DNA of 64,000 nt from Anastrepha obliqua (taxonomy: Eukaryota > Arthropoda > Insecta > Diptera > Tephritidae): positions 93,999,784 through 94,063,783 of the forward strand of contig NC_072893.1 of the NCBI RefSeq assembly GCF_027943255.1, written 5' to 3'. The translations under genes were made by a program, and so were the position numbers. The notes under the pieces are model-generated. The model saw nothing but the letters and a program-made list of their open reading frames with translations, ran no database searches and was not told the DNA's origin. Below are positions 1 through 10,873 of this stretch, in pieces. The first letter of the stretch is position 1; every line of letters starts with the position of its first letter.

Positions 1-119
1 AGAAAAAGATAAAATTTCTTTTAACTTACATTGGAGGATTATTCATTTTAGTAAGTCAAGAAATTCAAAGTTTCTTACAGACTACATAGAACTAATACTA
101 TTTATATAGAAGTAATTAA

Positions 120-1600
120 CAAAATTAAAGCTTAGGAAACTAAATTAACAAAATATACTAGGTATTTATTTAGAATTCTTACAAAGGAAGAAATTTTTTA
201 ATTGGGTATTAAATACATGTTTCGCCCTGGAAAAGTCTAGATCCAAAAGTGAGGCGAGATAGCTAATGTCAGACAGCGTTCTAACAAGAGGCGCTTTGGC
301 ACTATATAATGTCCTCCTAACGCCAACATGAAAAATTTTGAAAGTTCCTGCAAGGAACATTAAAATGTATTCTTTCTAGAAGAAACGGGCAGTCAATTAG
401 TCCATTAACGACATCGAAAATAAAAGAAACTGCCTGAAAGGTACCTCTGTCACTAAATGGATAGAGACTAATCAAACGACTGCGTGAGTCGAATGATGGT
501 TTGAGGTCTGATAAATTGAGTGAATGTAGCGCGAAACGCACAAACATTTTTTGAACCCTCTCCACTCGATTTATATGAACTGCATGATAAGGTCTCCAAA
601 TAAAAGAGGCATAATCTAATCTAAGAATCTAATAAAATCTTAAGAGTATATGGATCAGTGAAGTGCGATGAGTGACGTCTAACAAAAGCGAGCATAGCAA
701 GTGAATTGGAAACGGCCTAATTTAGGTGCGTGATAAAATTAAGCTTTGAATCAAAGAATACCCCTAAATCTTTTATCACATCAGACGAAGCAAGATATGT
801 ATAATTGATATGATAAGAGGTGTTGAGGGGATTTTAAAGCTTAGAAAATGTGATTTTATGACATTTTTCAATATTAAGAAATAGACGATTTATAAGGCAC
901 CAGGAAAATAAATTATTCAACTCGGACTGTAGGGCGGCTGATTCACTAGAATTTCTTATTTCAGGTACAGAGGTGGCAGTGTAGTGTTTCGAAGAAACAC
1001 CATCGATAACTACAGTGCAGCATCTCTTTATTAAATAGTACCGAATCCAATCAAGGAAAGGAGAATGAAAACCGCAACAAGCCAATACTAAAATCATATG
1101 GGAGATTTTATCAAAGGCTTTAGAGAAATCCGTGTATATCGCGTCAGTTTGGAAACCATTCTGGAAGCCCGCGTGGCAATCATCAGAAAAAACGGATAAT
1201 TAGATCTTGCAGCTACAAAACCATGCTGACGTGGACTAATTAGACGTTTAACACTAAAATATAACTTGTCTTTAACAACGCATTCAAAGAGTTTACATAC
1301 AGCAGATAATTTGGAAATTGGTATGTAATTTACAATATCGCTTTTATTACCGCTTTTGAAAATAGGAGTGACTGAAGTCAGCTTCCAATCATCGATAAAT
1401 ATTCCTTCGGCCAAGGATTTGTTAAAAATTAGTTTAAGAGGTTGAACCAAAGAGCGACAATTTTTAAACAAAGTTACAGAAAGCCCGTCTATTACTATAA
1501 CGTATGTGAATTGAATAACACAGGCCGACAGCATCTCAGACCCAGAAACCAGAGTATATATTTCCGAAGATGTATGATGCGCTGAATCCAAATCTGGCCT
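120..1600 (-). mobile_element. CR1/jockey-like LINE, degraded 3' part
   Basis: Broken minus-strand reading frames keep the order of a non-LTR reverse transcriptase. At 1094-1500 there is an RT N-terminal stretch with LTSVTPIFKSG and ISKLSAVCKLFE. At 834-1097 there are thumb-side residues (FLDWIRYYL, then LFSWCLINRLFLN). At 166-565 there is the C-terminal tail typical of insect CR1/jockey elements (ERVQKMFVRFAL, LIDCPFLLERIHFN). The sequence from motif B through the YADD motif is missing, so the copy is dead. The 3' end lies toward position 120. The clade call rests on tail motifs remembered for the family and could be jockey rather than CR1. Confidence 0.7.
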
Positions 1601-2129
1601 CAGAATTGCTCTATGAGCTCTGGTTTTCGAGATATCCTAACCTAAATGTGCAAAAACATCGTTTTTGCCCATATTTGAGGTTATGTAGTCTTGCAGATGT
1701 TTTCTTTCACCAAAATTAATGGATGGCATCTTTAAATACAAGCCTTCTTTTTTCAAATGGCGTTGAGCTTGCTCAAATATCATTTTTTTTCGCTGAGATA
1801 TCGCATTTTGAAATTTTCATGTTTCTAAATTTCCCTACACCTGAAAATCGATTGAGAAAACAGACATGATATAGTCGATTACTAATTTTCTTGAATTGAG
1901 TCTTATTTTTCTTAAAATTTTGTCTCACACCGTAAGTGTGCTGATTGAGGTTATGTAAATATGGGCAAAAACGGTGTGTTTTGCACTTTTAGGTTAGGAT
2001 ATCTCGAAAACCAGAGCTGATAGAGCAATTCTGAGGCCAAATTTAGATTCAGCGCATCATAAGCCTTCGGAAATATATAGTCTGGTTTCTGGGTCTGAAT
2101 TTTGGTTAAATTTTGTCGGCCTGTGTAAT
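1515..2129. mobile_element. Foldback MITE with ~165 bp inverted arms
   Basis: The stretch from about 1515 to 1690 (beginning near ACACAGGCCGACA) returns as its reverse complement at about 1945-2129 (ending TGTCGGCCTGTGT). The arms match along nearly their whole length and include GAAAACCAGAGCT and GGTTAGGATATCTC. The roughly 255 bp loop has no coding potential. It abuts the LINE fragment on its left, apparently as a later insertion. The superfamily is unknown and I could not define a target duplication. Confidence 0.75.
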
Positions 2130-2130
2130 A

Positions 2131-2559
2131 GAAAATTCGTTAAAATTCAAAAGCAGCACAATATTTCAAATTAATTGAATTTGTAAAACGACATCTCTAT
2201 CAATCTCATTGTGAAACGTCACTAACTTCATTAAAAATGTTAGGCAGGAGTCAAAGGCGTCGATTTTAACATCCTCGCACTACCAAGACTATCACGTCAA
2301 TTATATTTAAATAGTTTAGTAAAATAAAGAAGGTGGTCTCTTCACACTAGGGGTCACTCATCAGATTTAACCTTTTCAGATATACTCATATACCTGTGTG
2401 TTTTAGTTGAGGACATATATGTATGTATTTTGATTTGGATCTGCTTATGTAACTATAAGTATATTGTTAATTCAAGAGCTCTTTTATCATTCTCAGATCT
2501 TTTCAACTCAGCTATTTTTCATACTTATAGTCTATCATAGCAAATTCAGTGCTAATTCT
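2131..2559. other. No gene recognised
   Basis: AT-rich sequence without a long reading frame or recognised repeat on either strand. Confidence 0.5.
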
Positions 2560-2730
2560 GTTGGGCAGTGCGACAACCTAAATCCCATCTATCTCCTCCA
2601 TTACATCAAGAGCTCTGGCTGGCTGTACATGCCTGTTGAAGGTCTAATAATGGTATCAAAACGAGGCTTAGTGCTACTTGGTGAGTCTCAGAGTGGTACT
2701 TCGACCATTTCACCTACCTACCTACCATAG
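2560..2730 (+). mobile_element. 3' tail of an R1/LOA-type LINE
   Basis: A short block ends in a (CCTA)n run, ACCTACCTACCTACC, at 2708-2727. The same kind of tail closes the minus-strand LINE remnant at 58.3 kb (reverse complement near 58318-58340). No coding sequence remains. I infer a 5'-truncated LINE 3' end from the tail alone. Confidence 0.4.
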
Positions 2731-3196
2731 AAAATTCTTGTTAAATTGTACATTAACGAGTCTATGCATACATACGTATGTATGTATATAGCGCAAATTT
2801 TAATCAAAATTTTTTATACTATTCTATTCATTAAGCCGAACTATCGCTGAAAAACGTAAACTGTTGCCTTTTAAGAAGGAACGAAATGAAATTTGTTCCT
2901 TTGCGTAATAATTCATGTATTTATAAAACGCAGTACTGGCTACTCAAGGCCTTAGCCGTCTGAATGATAAACCGGAATAGCGGTGATGCATTTCCTGCTT
3001 TCAACCGTTAGAAGCTAAAAGTTCTGAAACCATTCAAAAATTCCAAAATCTCTGTTCAAGTCACCTAAGCCATTTCGTTCAGCAGTCTAGGATGGAAAGG
3101 AAAATAAACACCACTATCCCTAACATTCACCATTACTCGTTTCGAATATAAACAAACCTGGGAACTAGTCTTAACATAATTACTTTACCATCATTA

Positions 3197-3660
3197 TTAC
3201 GCTTTAGAAAGAGTAATACTATACGAAAAATGGTCAGCAGAAAAATTTAATTCAAGTTGTGTTTGGAACATTCCATGCCGATTTGGATGTCTTATTGACA
3301 CTTGTTCAATAATTTCTGGTGTTGTTACACTTTTTGGACATCCACTCCGTGGTTCATCTTCAACGTTTATATGAACTCTTAAACCCATCGATGTACAGTT
3401 GCAAATGAAAGCGAAGATTCCATTAACACTTTTACTGTTTCTTTATAAATTTTTATTGCTGATAAATTTTCCAGAGAAAAGCATTTTGACACTGCATGAT
3501 ATTCGTGGTACCTATTTAAAAAAAAAACACTGGTACGTTAATTTCGAATGGCTCATAAACAAATAATGAATTGACATCGCTATACTATTGCTTGTGTGTT
3601 CAAACGAAAATAAAATATTAAAATCGCATGTAATACGCACTATAATTTTGAACCAACTTG
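3197..3660 (-). mobile_element. mariner 5' fragment
   Basis: A minus-strand frame contains a piece of a mariner helix-turn-helix linker: EDEPRSGCPKS followed by TTPEIIEQV. It matches the pattern E-D-x-P-R-S-G-x-P-K common to mariner transposases. Upstream on the minus strand a presumed terminal repeat (ACAAGTTGGTTCAAAATTAT) ends next to a TA at 3661. The catalytic domain is absent and the frame before the motif is broken, so this is a truncated 5' end. Confidence 0.6.
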
Positions 3661-4064
3661 TATATGTGCAACTATTTTTTTACACGGTAGATAAGCTCCC
3701 TAGGCTCGTGTGAAACATACATGGAAATATGGTAAATTTGGGGATGTTTCACAGACTTAAAAATCATATATAGTAAGATTGAAAAACTCTAAATATTTTT
3801 CCAAAAAGGCGTGTAAAAGAAGTAATAATGACATCCATAATACAGTATTTTTAAAACAAAGCAATTCATTTTTATTACAAAAAGAAAAAATTAGTGTATA
3901 GCGAAATTAAAAAAAAATCAATTTTGCAACTATTCGGACTGAACCAAAAATGCTATCATCAGTAGATGCCATTTCAAAATATTACCGAGTTCTGTTGGTT
4001 TTTCGTTGTAAAAAAGTCTGTTAACTATTAGCTACTGGTTTTGGCTTTCTCGAGCGTTTTTATA

Positions 4065-4258
4065 CAAGGTGGCGCAAAATTAATCACCCTATTGGAAGAT
4101 TTATAATTTGTGAACGAGACAGCTGCAGAATACAAAAGACAAGCAAAGGAGCGGGTAAAGGCCAAATAAAGATTTCCATCACTGAAAATAATTATTTTTT
4201 GATCCAGTCCAAAAATGATTCAAAAAGAAAACTGGATGATTAATTTTGCGCCACCTTG
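4065..4258. mobile_element. MITE with DD41D-type ends (194 bp)
   Basis: CAAGGTGGCGCAAAATTAAT at the left and its reverse complement at the right bound a noncoding 194 bp unit. TA dinucleotides at 4063-4064 and 4259-4260 form the target duplication. The terminal repeat is nearly that of the DD41D transposon at 23480-24787 (CAAGGTGGCGCAAAAGTAA), so this is probably mobilised by that family. Confidence 0.85.
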
Positions 4259-4260
4259 TA

Positions 4261-4700
4261 CAATACTTGTTACACGCGATTTGAAGATTTCGATGAAATT
4301 TCAATGCACAGCTGGCCTTGGTTACTTCAACTATGTACTTATTGCATCGTTTTTGAAGGAACATATAAAGGTATGTATGTACCTTTACTGAATCTTTCAC
4401 GAAACATTTTTACTTAATAAGTATTCTTTTACTTGTTTGTTCCGAGATTCGTGCCAGAACGAAAACATCGTGCAAAAAATTTTATTGGTGAACCCTGTTT
4501 TTCAAAATCGTGTAAAAAAGACCGTGTAAAAAGAGGGTTGTGTGTATATATTTAGGAATATACAATTCGGCATGAGCGGGCACATTCTAGTAGTGTTCTC
4601 TTTCATCCGAAGAAACAAAAAACAAAAACATGCTGATACAAACTTAGGCTAGGGCCATACAGATTGGTTTAAAAAATTTAGAGTTACTGCATTCGAATGA
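4261..4700. other. No gene recognised
   Basis: AT-rich spacer between a MITE and the 3' end of a LINE. No reading frame worth calling. Confidence 0.5.
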
Positions 4701-6745
4701 GAAGGTGGCGTTGGGTACGTGAAGCGTTAATCTTGTTAGTTAGTAGCCACACCTTGCATGTGAATTAATTTGAATTTGAAAAGGTCGAGCCAAGGAGCAC
4801 CAGGAGATTTGGTGGCTCCTAAAACACTCAGGCTAAAGAGCCCATTGTATTTAAAGCTCTGGAAAGGGGGTAGATAGTCAAGGAGGAGGAGAAAAGTATC
4901 AGAGAAAGAGATAGGAAAGAATAGAGACAGAGATAGAGATAGTTAGTCCTGTGAGAATTTTCCAGATTCTTGGGCAAATCTGTAAATATCCTCCAGTTTT
5001 AGAGAACCAATATTACTCATTCTCATGACATCGGAACGCAAAATTCGTAGCCGTGCTCTAGCAAAGGCAGGACACTCACAGAGGAAGTGCTCAGTGCTAT
5101 CCGCCTCCTCCAAGCATGACAGGCATACCGGGTTCTCGATGATTCCTCTTGGTGGTCATGTGCTGACTCCATCGGTTGTATCCAGTAATGATACCGACCA
5201 TCAACCGAACGTCTTTCCTTCTAAGTTTTAGTATAAAGTTTGACAGTTTTCTATTCGGACTTGTCACAAAACACTGTGCAGTTCTGTAGCGTTCCAGACC
5301 GGACCATCGCTCTTTATGTAGATTGCCTACATAATCGCTGATCCAATTCTTGATTCTTGCGGGACTGATTCCGATTATTGGCTCTGGCCCCTGTGGGGGC
5401 ACCGCTGATCCACGGTTGGTCAATTCGTCGGCAATTTCATTTCCTTGAACACCGGAGTGTCCCGGAACCCATATAAGTACAAGCCTGTTTTGTCTTGCGA
5501 CAGAATTAAGCTTCTTCTTACATTCTTGAACAATTTTTGAGGTTTGCTTCGCGTTCTCCAGGGCCCTCAATGCAGCCTGACTGTCACTGAAGACTCCAAT
5601 CTGTTTCCCGCTCCATCTCCTCTCGATTATCCATTCGGCTACTTTTAGGATGGCAAAAACTTCTGTTTGGAAAGCAGTTGCCATTCCTCCCATAGCATAG
5701 TGGTACTTATTACTATCGCTTAAGTACCATCCGGCTCCAGACCCTATTTCATTCTTGGACCCTATTCCGTCAAACCTCCCTGCATGCATTCTGTATTGCT
5801 CCATTGCTCACGCAATGGAAATCTGACATCAAATTTCCTTCCAAATGAAACTGTGGGTATCAGGTCGTCTTTAGGTGCCTAAAACAGTGGATACTGTTCA
5901 GATAGCAACTTAAAGATTTCTCTGTGTCCCGAAGTTCCATCTTCGTGCCAGAAACCATATTTATGGAGTCTACACATTGCTTTTATTGCTTCCTGTTGTA
6001 TCTTAAGATCCAAGGGGAGCAAATCAAGCATAGCATTTGGGGCATCACCAGAGGTTGTACTCATGGCACGCGTGATGCATAAACATACACTTCTTTGCAG
6101 CCTGTATAGTTCCCGGATTGTGGACTTAACCATGTTCCGTCGCCACCAGACCACAGAAGAGTAAGTGATGATTGGTCTGATAAGTGCGGTGTATATCCAT
6201 AGGACCACAGCAGGTTTCAGACCCCAGGTTTTGCCAAAGGCTCTACGGTATTGCTGAAAAATCTTCAATGCACGATTCACCTTCAGTGATACCTTTCAGT
6301 GTTGGAAGACTGAGTCCATCCAATTTCCGTTTTCTCGTAAACAAGACTATGGTTGTTTTGTTCGGATTAACGGAAAGACCTTGTCTCATGCACCAGTCAT
6401 CGATTTTGTCAAGAATCCTCTGCACTTTCGTGCAAAGCCTCCTTAAGGATTTATCCGATGTTAGCGCACAGAAGTCATCCGTATATGCTTGGACGTGAAA
6501 ACCGAGTTCCCGCATCTCCACTAATAGAGAGTCTACGACGAAGCACCACAGCAGCGGAGAAAGAACACCCTGACTGTGATTTGTTCGTCACTGCTCCCAC
6601 CAACGGTTAACAGCCTCCCAGAGAGCATGGAATATATTAATTTTATAATGGCTTGATTAACTCCATGTCGTTCGGCGGAAGAACATATCGAGCCGAAAGT
6701 GGCATTATCAAAAGCCCCCTCAATGTCCACGAACACACCCATTGC
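4700..6745 (-). mobile_element. LOA-like LINE, RT/RNase H remnant
   Basis: Minus-strand pieces in order, from the 5' side: RT motif A (GVFVDIEGAFDN, ~6730), motif C as YTDD in place of the usual YADD (~6480), the RT thumb (LKPAVVLWIYTALIRPIITY, ~6190), RNase H (FQTEVFAI, VFSDSQAALRAL, IWVPGHSGVQGNEIADEL, 5800-5400), and a Cys/His C-terminal motif (EHFLCECPAFARARL) that continues in another frame to a stop near 4955. Frameshifts and a deletion around motif B separate the pieces. The RNase H domain after RT points to the LOA/I/R1 group. A second copy of the same family lies at 50620-52050. Confidence 0.85.
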
Positions 6746-6986
6746 ATGTACTCGTAAGTTTTAGATACGTTCTTTGTTCATAGACAGCAAAAGCATACAG
6801 AAGGTATGTGCCGCGGTGTTACTTTATCAGTATTATTATGCTAGAAAATAACTAACAAGAGCAAAAGAATAATAATTTGGACACATCGTACTTTAATTTA
6901 ATATCGTCACTCAATGGCATTGCAAAGCTTCTCATACATGTATATGTATTGTATGTATGTACGTATGTATGTATGTAGGTGCACTT

Positions 6987-7599
6987 CTAACCGATGCTAT
7001 GCGCAATTTTCTTAAAATAACGTTTTGGCTTCTTAACCAGTTGTCGTCGGAGTATGCGTTTGATTTTGCGCCAAGGGCGCTTTTTGGACCGTTCATCTGC
7101 ATCGTCCAAATCGTCCATATAGTCTGCATCTCCAGCATTTTCTTTGTACATATTAATCATCGAAGTATTCCCATCTTCACTCTCTACCAATTGTAATTTG
7201 CCACTATCAAAGAGCTGTTGCACTTGTGTTTTGCTAAGTTCAACGAGTGTATAACCATTGTGGTCGAATCCGGTTGCATCTGCACTGCCTTCGCTCTCGT
7301 CATCATCTGCCTCTTCCTCTGAGAACATTTCAGTTGCAGCATTAAGCGATGTTCTTGTAAGACGCATAACGACTACTGGTTTTTGTGAAGTCTCCCCCTC
7401 AACGAAAGGACATTTTGGCTTGAGATTTGCATCGTTCATGAAAGCAATGCGTGAAATGGTGGAGGTTTCTAGTTCGATGGTATGCGTTTTTATTTAACAA
7501 AGTTGCTTACATTTTTTTATTTATTTACTTACTTCCTACAGCCAAGCAGCTCAGCAGGCTGATTAAAAATAAAGCTATACTGAAATTCCTTTGGTGCAT
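6987..7599 (-). CDS. Secreted acidic/basic protein, cluster member 1
   Basis: The predicted protein has 182 residues. Exon 1 (7599-7533) starts at an ATG and encodes a signal peptide, with hydrophobic core IALFLISLLSCLAVG at residues 8-22. A 64 bp intron (7532-7469, GTAAGT to AG, phase 1) follows. Exon 2 (7468-6987) gives the mature protein. Residues 72-92 are acidic (EEEADDDESEG) and 134-149 are again acidic. The last 35 residues are strongly basic, with KKRPWRKIKRILRR. There is no Thr run, unlike members 2-4. The Met near residue 33 is internal: the spliced frame runs unbroken from the upstream signal peptide. Architecture matches the other five minus-strand genes here. I recognise no named homologue; the inferred role is an extracellular, perhaps glandular, protein. 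Confidence 0.8.
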
Positions 7600-7716
7600 G
7601 GCTATTGATACACTTTCTTTTCAAATTGATTGAAATTAACAGCCAGCTACTCGTGCTGTGTTCTATTCGCCTTCATTAATCTTTTTCAAATAAATGTAGC
7701 TTGGAAGCTGAGAGAA

Positions 7717-7723
7717 ATTTATA
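7717..7723 (-). promoter_or_regulatory. TATA box of cluster gene 1
   Basis: TATAAAT on the minus strand lies about 120 bp upstream of the exon 1 ATG, similar to the TATA-to-ATG spacing of the other cluster genes. Confidence 0.5.
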
Positions 7724-7724
7724 G

Positions 7725-8340
7725 AAGTATTTTCGATGACTTTTGTTTCAGCTTTCGCAAATCATCTTACTTGCGGGCAATTGAAGTGCCTCTTGTGTTC
7801 AGGCTGAAGTAATTACACGTACACACATAATTCTGCCACTGCTAACCGTTATTTGTCGTTGTGCATGTAAAATTATTTCGTTAATGTGTAGGCTGGCGTC
7901 GTTGAAGCGTTTCAATAATTGAAATGGATCGATCGATCGCTTATCAAACCAATAAATGTTTTTGGTATGTAAATAAGTTCGCCTATTGACCCAAATACAA
8001 GAACTCATACAATAAGAAAAGTTATTGCAATAAATGTGTGGATACAAGGCTAGTAACTGTGTACGATTGGAGATAAACTAAGATACACTAATTATACTTA
8101 TTGCGTTTGTATGTGTGTATTATATCGATAGACTATAACTAATATTTGATTTTAAAAATAATAAAACCCATACTAGAAAAAACTGCACAATTTGTAGAAA
8201 AAAAATTGAAACTAGGAATTATTTTACAAACCGGACTATTTAGGCAAAAGTTTTCCAACACTTCGATTTGGCATGATTTTTTTCTATTTGTTTATTTGTT
8301 TCAAAAAAGTTAATAAACTGCAATGGTTTTTACTGACTAA
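7725..8340. other. Upstream region of gene 1, no gene
   Basis: AT-rich and without a supported coding region. It probably carries regulatory sequence for gene 1, but I can point to no specific site beyond the TATA box. Confidence 0.4.
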
Positions 8341-8344
8341 AACG

Positions 8345-9650
8345 ATATACTTAGAACTTAGGACGGAGGGATAGAAGTGGAGGAATGTAGGGAAGAAAGG
8401 GCATATTTAAGGAAACCTTTTGAATATGCTCAATTCTAATAATGAGGTCTCCAGACGAATGCAGCATATACAAGCTTTGGACGAACAAAAGATGTGTAGA
8501 ACTATTTCGACGAACAAAGCCCAACGCAGCATTTGATTTATATATGATAAAATTGATATACATAATTATTAAATATAAAAGAGACAAAGATTACACCAAG
8601 GTCTTTGATCTCGTCAACAGACTGAAGGGGAGTACCAAAGATACTGTATCTAACTACGTTACGTAACAGTTCTTCATATTGCGATGTAGGTGAGAACGAC
8701 AACATCATACATACAATGTAGATGCTTTCCATTTCAATTCAACCGGGCTATTCGGGTCATGTTCTTCGATTTCGATGTAAATCAAATATGTTGCTCTCTG
8801 GTCAAAATAATGAGACACGTATTTTTTTGTTCGCCCGAAAAAAATTTTTTTCAAGAGTTATCGGCAATTTTGTTTTTCGGCTCAAAATCGATTTTTTTTA
8901 ATTAGATATATAAGAAAAAATTTTTTTTTAATGTCCATAACTTAGTCAAAAATGAACCGATTTTAATAATTCTGAGTTCAAAATGATCGTCATTACTTAC
9001 ACGAGCGACTTCATGTAGAAACAATTGCAAAAAAGTAGTTGAAAATTTTTAATTTAGCACTTCAATTGAGCTGAATGCCCAGTAGCTAAAATGAGTTGTT
9101 TTTGAGTAATGAATTTTTGAGTAAAAAACCTGTTTCGCACTTTTTGTTTTTTGCAAAATAAAAAAATTTCAACTACTTTTTTGCAATTGTTTCTACATGA
9201 AGTCGCTCGTGTAAGTAATGACGATCATTTTGAACTCAGAATCATTAAAATCGGTTCATTTTTGATTAAGTTATGAGCATTTAAAAAAAAATTCTTATAT
9301 AATGAAAAAAAAAATCGATTTTGAGCCGAAGAACAAAATTGCCGATAAATCTTGAAAAAAAAAATTTTCGGGCGAACAAAAAAATCCGTGTCTCATTATT
9401 TTGACCAGAGAGCAACATATTTGAGTTACATCGAAATCGAAGAAAATGTCCCGAACAGCCCGGTTGAATTGAAATGGAAAGCATCTGTATTGATCTCTAA
9501 TTGAATTCTAAAAACATGTGCTGAACATGAGTAAGAATCTAGAAAACGAAAAACAGCTGTCTATATCATTAATAAAAAGAACAACGAGTAAAGGTACTAA
9601 GATATTCCCCTGAGGTAGGCAATAAATGAAATCGAAGAAACGCCCTCGAT
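8345..9650 (-). mobile_element. Jockey/CR1-like LINE split by a foldback
   Basis: To the right of the foldback (9486-9650) the minus strand reads an RT motif B region resembling LPQGNILVPLLVVLFINDID. To the left (8720-8345) it continues with IYIVCMMLSFSP, RYSIFGTPLQSVDEIKDLGVIF, then ALGFVRRNSS and LIIRIEHIQKV, the usual order of a jockey/CR1 RT thumb and C-terminus. The 8721-9485 foldback sits between them, so the LINE was there first. Several frameshifts make it inactive. Confidence 0.65.
8721..9485. mobile_element. Foldback element with 330 bp inverted arms
   Basis: The left arm 8721-9050 (GATGCTTTCCATTTCAATTC outward) is repeated as reverse complement at 9163-9485, with a loop of about 110 bp. 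The arms include the matched blocks TTTTGTTCGCCCGAAAAAAA and CATGAAGTCGCTCGTGTAAG. No ORF of its own. It interrupts the LINE listed at 8345-9650. A hairpin of this size is typical of noncoding foldback DNA transposons, but the superfamily cannot be assigned. Confidence 0.85.
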
Positions 9651-9659
9651 TGAGATCAC

Positions 9660-10310
9660 CCTGCACCTATTATTGGCTTAATGGCTACGTCAATAAGCAA
9701 AACTGGCATATTTAGGTTGAAGAGCAACTCGAAGCCATTCAAGAATAGCCATTACATCCATTGAAAATAACTGCTTGGTCAGCCTATCGACCCAAAGGCT
9801 TCAAAGAGGCTGGCGCCAATGTAACAGTGAATGGCGAATCCTATAGCGTCATGACAAACGACTTTTGATGCCGAAAATTGAAGACAGTAATCTCCACAAT
9901 ATTTGGTTACAACAAGACGGCGCCAGTGCTACTTGCCATACAGCCCGTGAAACAATGGATTTTCTGCGTCGTCGTTTCGGTGAACAATTTGTCGCTCGTC
10001 TCGGACCAGTTGATCGGCCCTAAGATCGTGTGGTATCACACTTTTGGTCTTTTATTTGTGGGGGTACGTAAAGTCTAAATAGAAAATTAAAATAAAGTCA
10101 AAATGCGTTGTAGATAAACAAGCTTCGATTGAGGCATTGGAAGCCAACATTACTGAAAGTTATTCACGAGGCACTGATCGAAGTCCTCCAGCGAGTCATT
10201 CAAAAATGCTGTTTACAGATGAACGAATTACGGCGCAGTTGCGGCCAACATTTGAAAAGGATTATCTTTAAAAAATAAATGTCATGAATGGTTCTACACA
10301 AAAATAATAA
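9660..10310 (+). pseudogene. DD41D mariner-like transposase relic
   Basis: Plus-strand frames hold WLNGYVNKQN (~9674), NVTVNGESY (~9820), LQQDGASATCHTARETMDFL (~9906) and FGEQFVARLGPVD (~9990). These align in order with the catalytic half of the DD41D copies at 23.6, 33.9 and 52.8 kb. The region after the second Asp is disrupted (stop near 10020, a short insertion), and the N-terminal half is missing. This is a decayed catalytic-domain fragment. Confidence 0.75.
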
Positions 10311-10790
10311 AGAAAAAATTCCACATCTACTCTAATTTAATTACCCTTTACAATCCATTTGGAGCCCAGATAAAAACGTGTCAATGCAGTATTCACTAAA
10401 GACTGCTAGGTTGGTACGCGTAGACTGTCCAGCGACAAAGCCATACTGGGTTTGCGTGGCGGAAAAAAACGACAGACGTCTTCGAAAATTATTAATATTT
10501 TTATCAATTTATTTATTATTTTTTTATTATTATTATTATATTATTAAATTTGTTTATCAAAACTTTCAGAATTTCGTGACTTTTACTCGGAGACTCATTT
10601 TGAACAATGCATATGGTTGTGTCCAAACAGTGCAACTAGCTGAGGCAATTACAATTTAAATTATGTCTTTCAGTTAGCATAATTAGTATTTACCAGCTGA
10701 AAGCATATCGAGTTTTGTTTCTGAAAATTCGTTTTTGTGGAACATGGGGAAACGTGAATTTTATTGGTTTATAATGGATATGGTTTATTA
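10311..10790. other. No gene recognised
   Basis: AT-rich. A TTATTATTATTATA microsatellite sits near 10515-10545. The 93-codon open frame over it has no recognisable features. Confidence 0.5.
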
Positions 10791-10794
10791 TGGA

Positions 10795-10873
10795 TTGGCG
10801 GATTTACAACACACAAATAGGAGGAGGAACTCGGCCAAACACTCAAAAAGGGTGTACGCGCCAATTATATATA
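10795..10873 (+). repeat. SINE 3' tail
   Basis: CACACAAATAGGAGGAGGAA and the following CTCGGCCAAACAC resemble 53375-53410 (CACCACAAATAGCAGGAGGA), which I read as the 3' part of the same SINE. It ends in an AT-rich run into which the Helitron at 10874 has inserted. The family identification is partly from memory of tephritid repeats. Confidence 0.55.

Noticed and set aside
6935..6980. GTAT-rich run after gene 1 as a functional element
   Set aside because: An ordinary microsatellite like those near 2770 and 50240.
6987..7439. Gene 1 starting at the Met near 7439
   Set aside because: An in-frame upstream signal-peptide exon with GT-AG phase-1 intron gives a model identical in layout to the four other genes.
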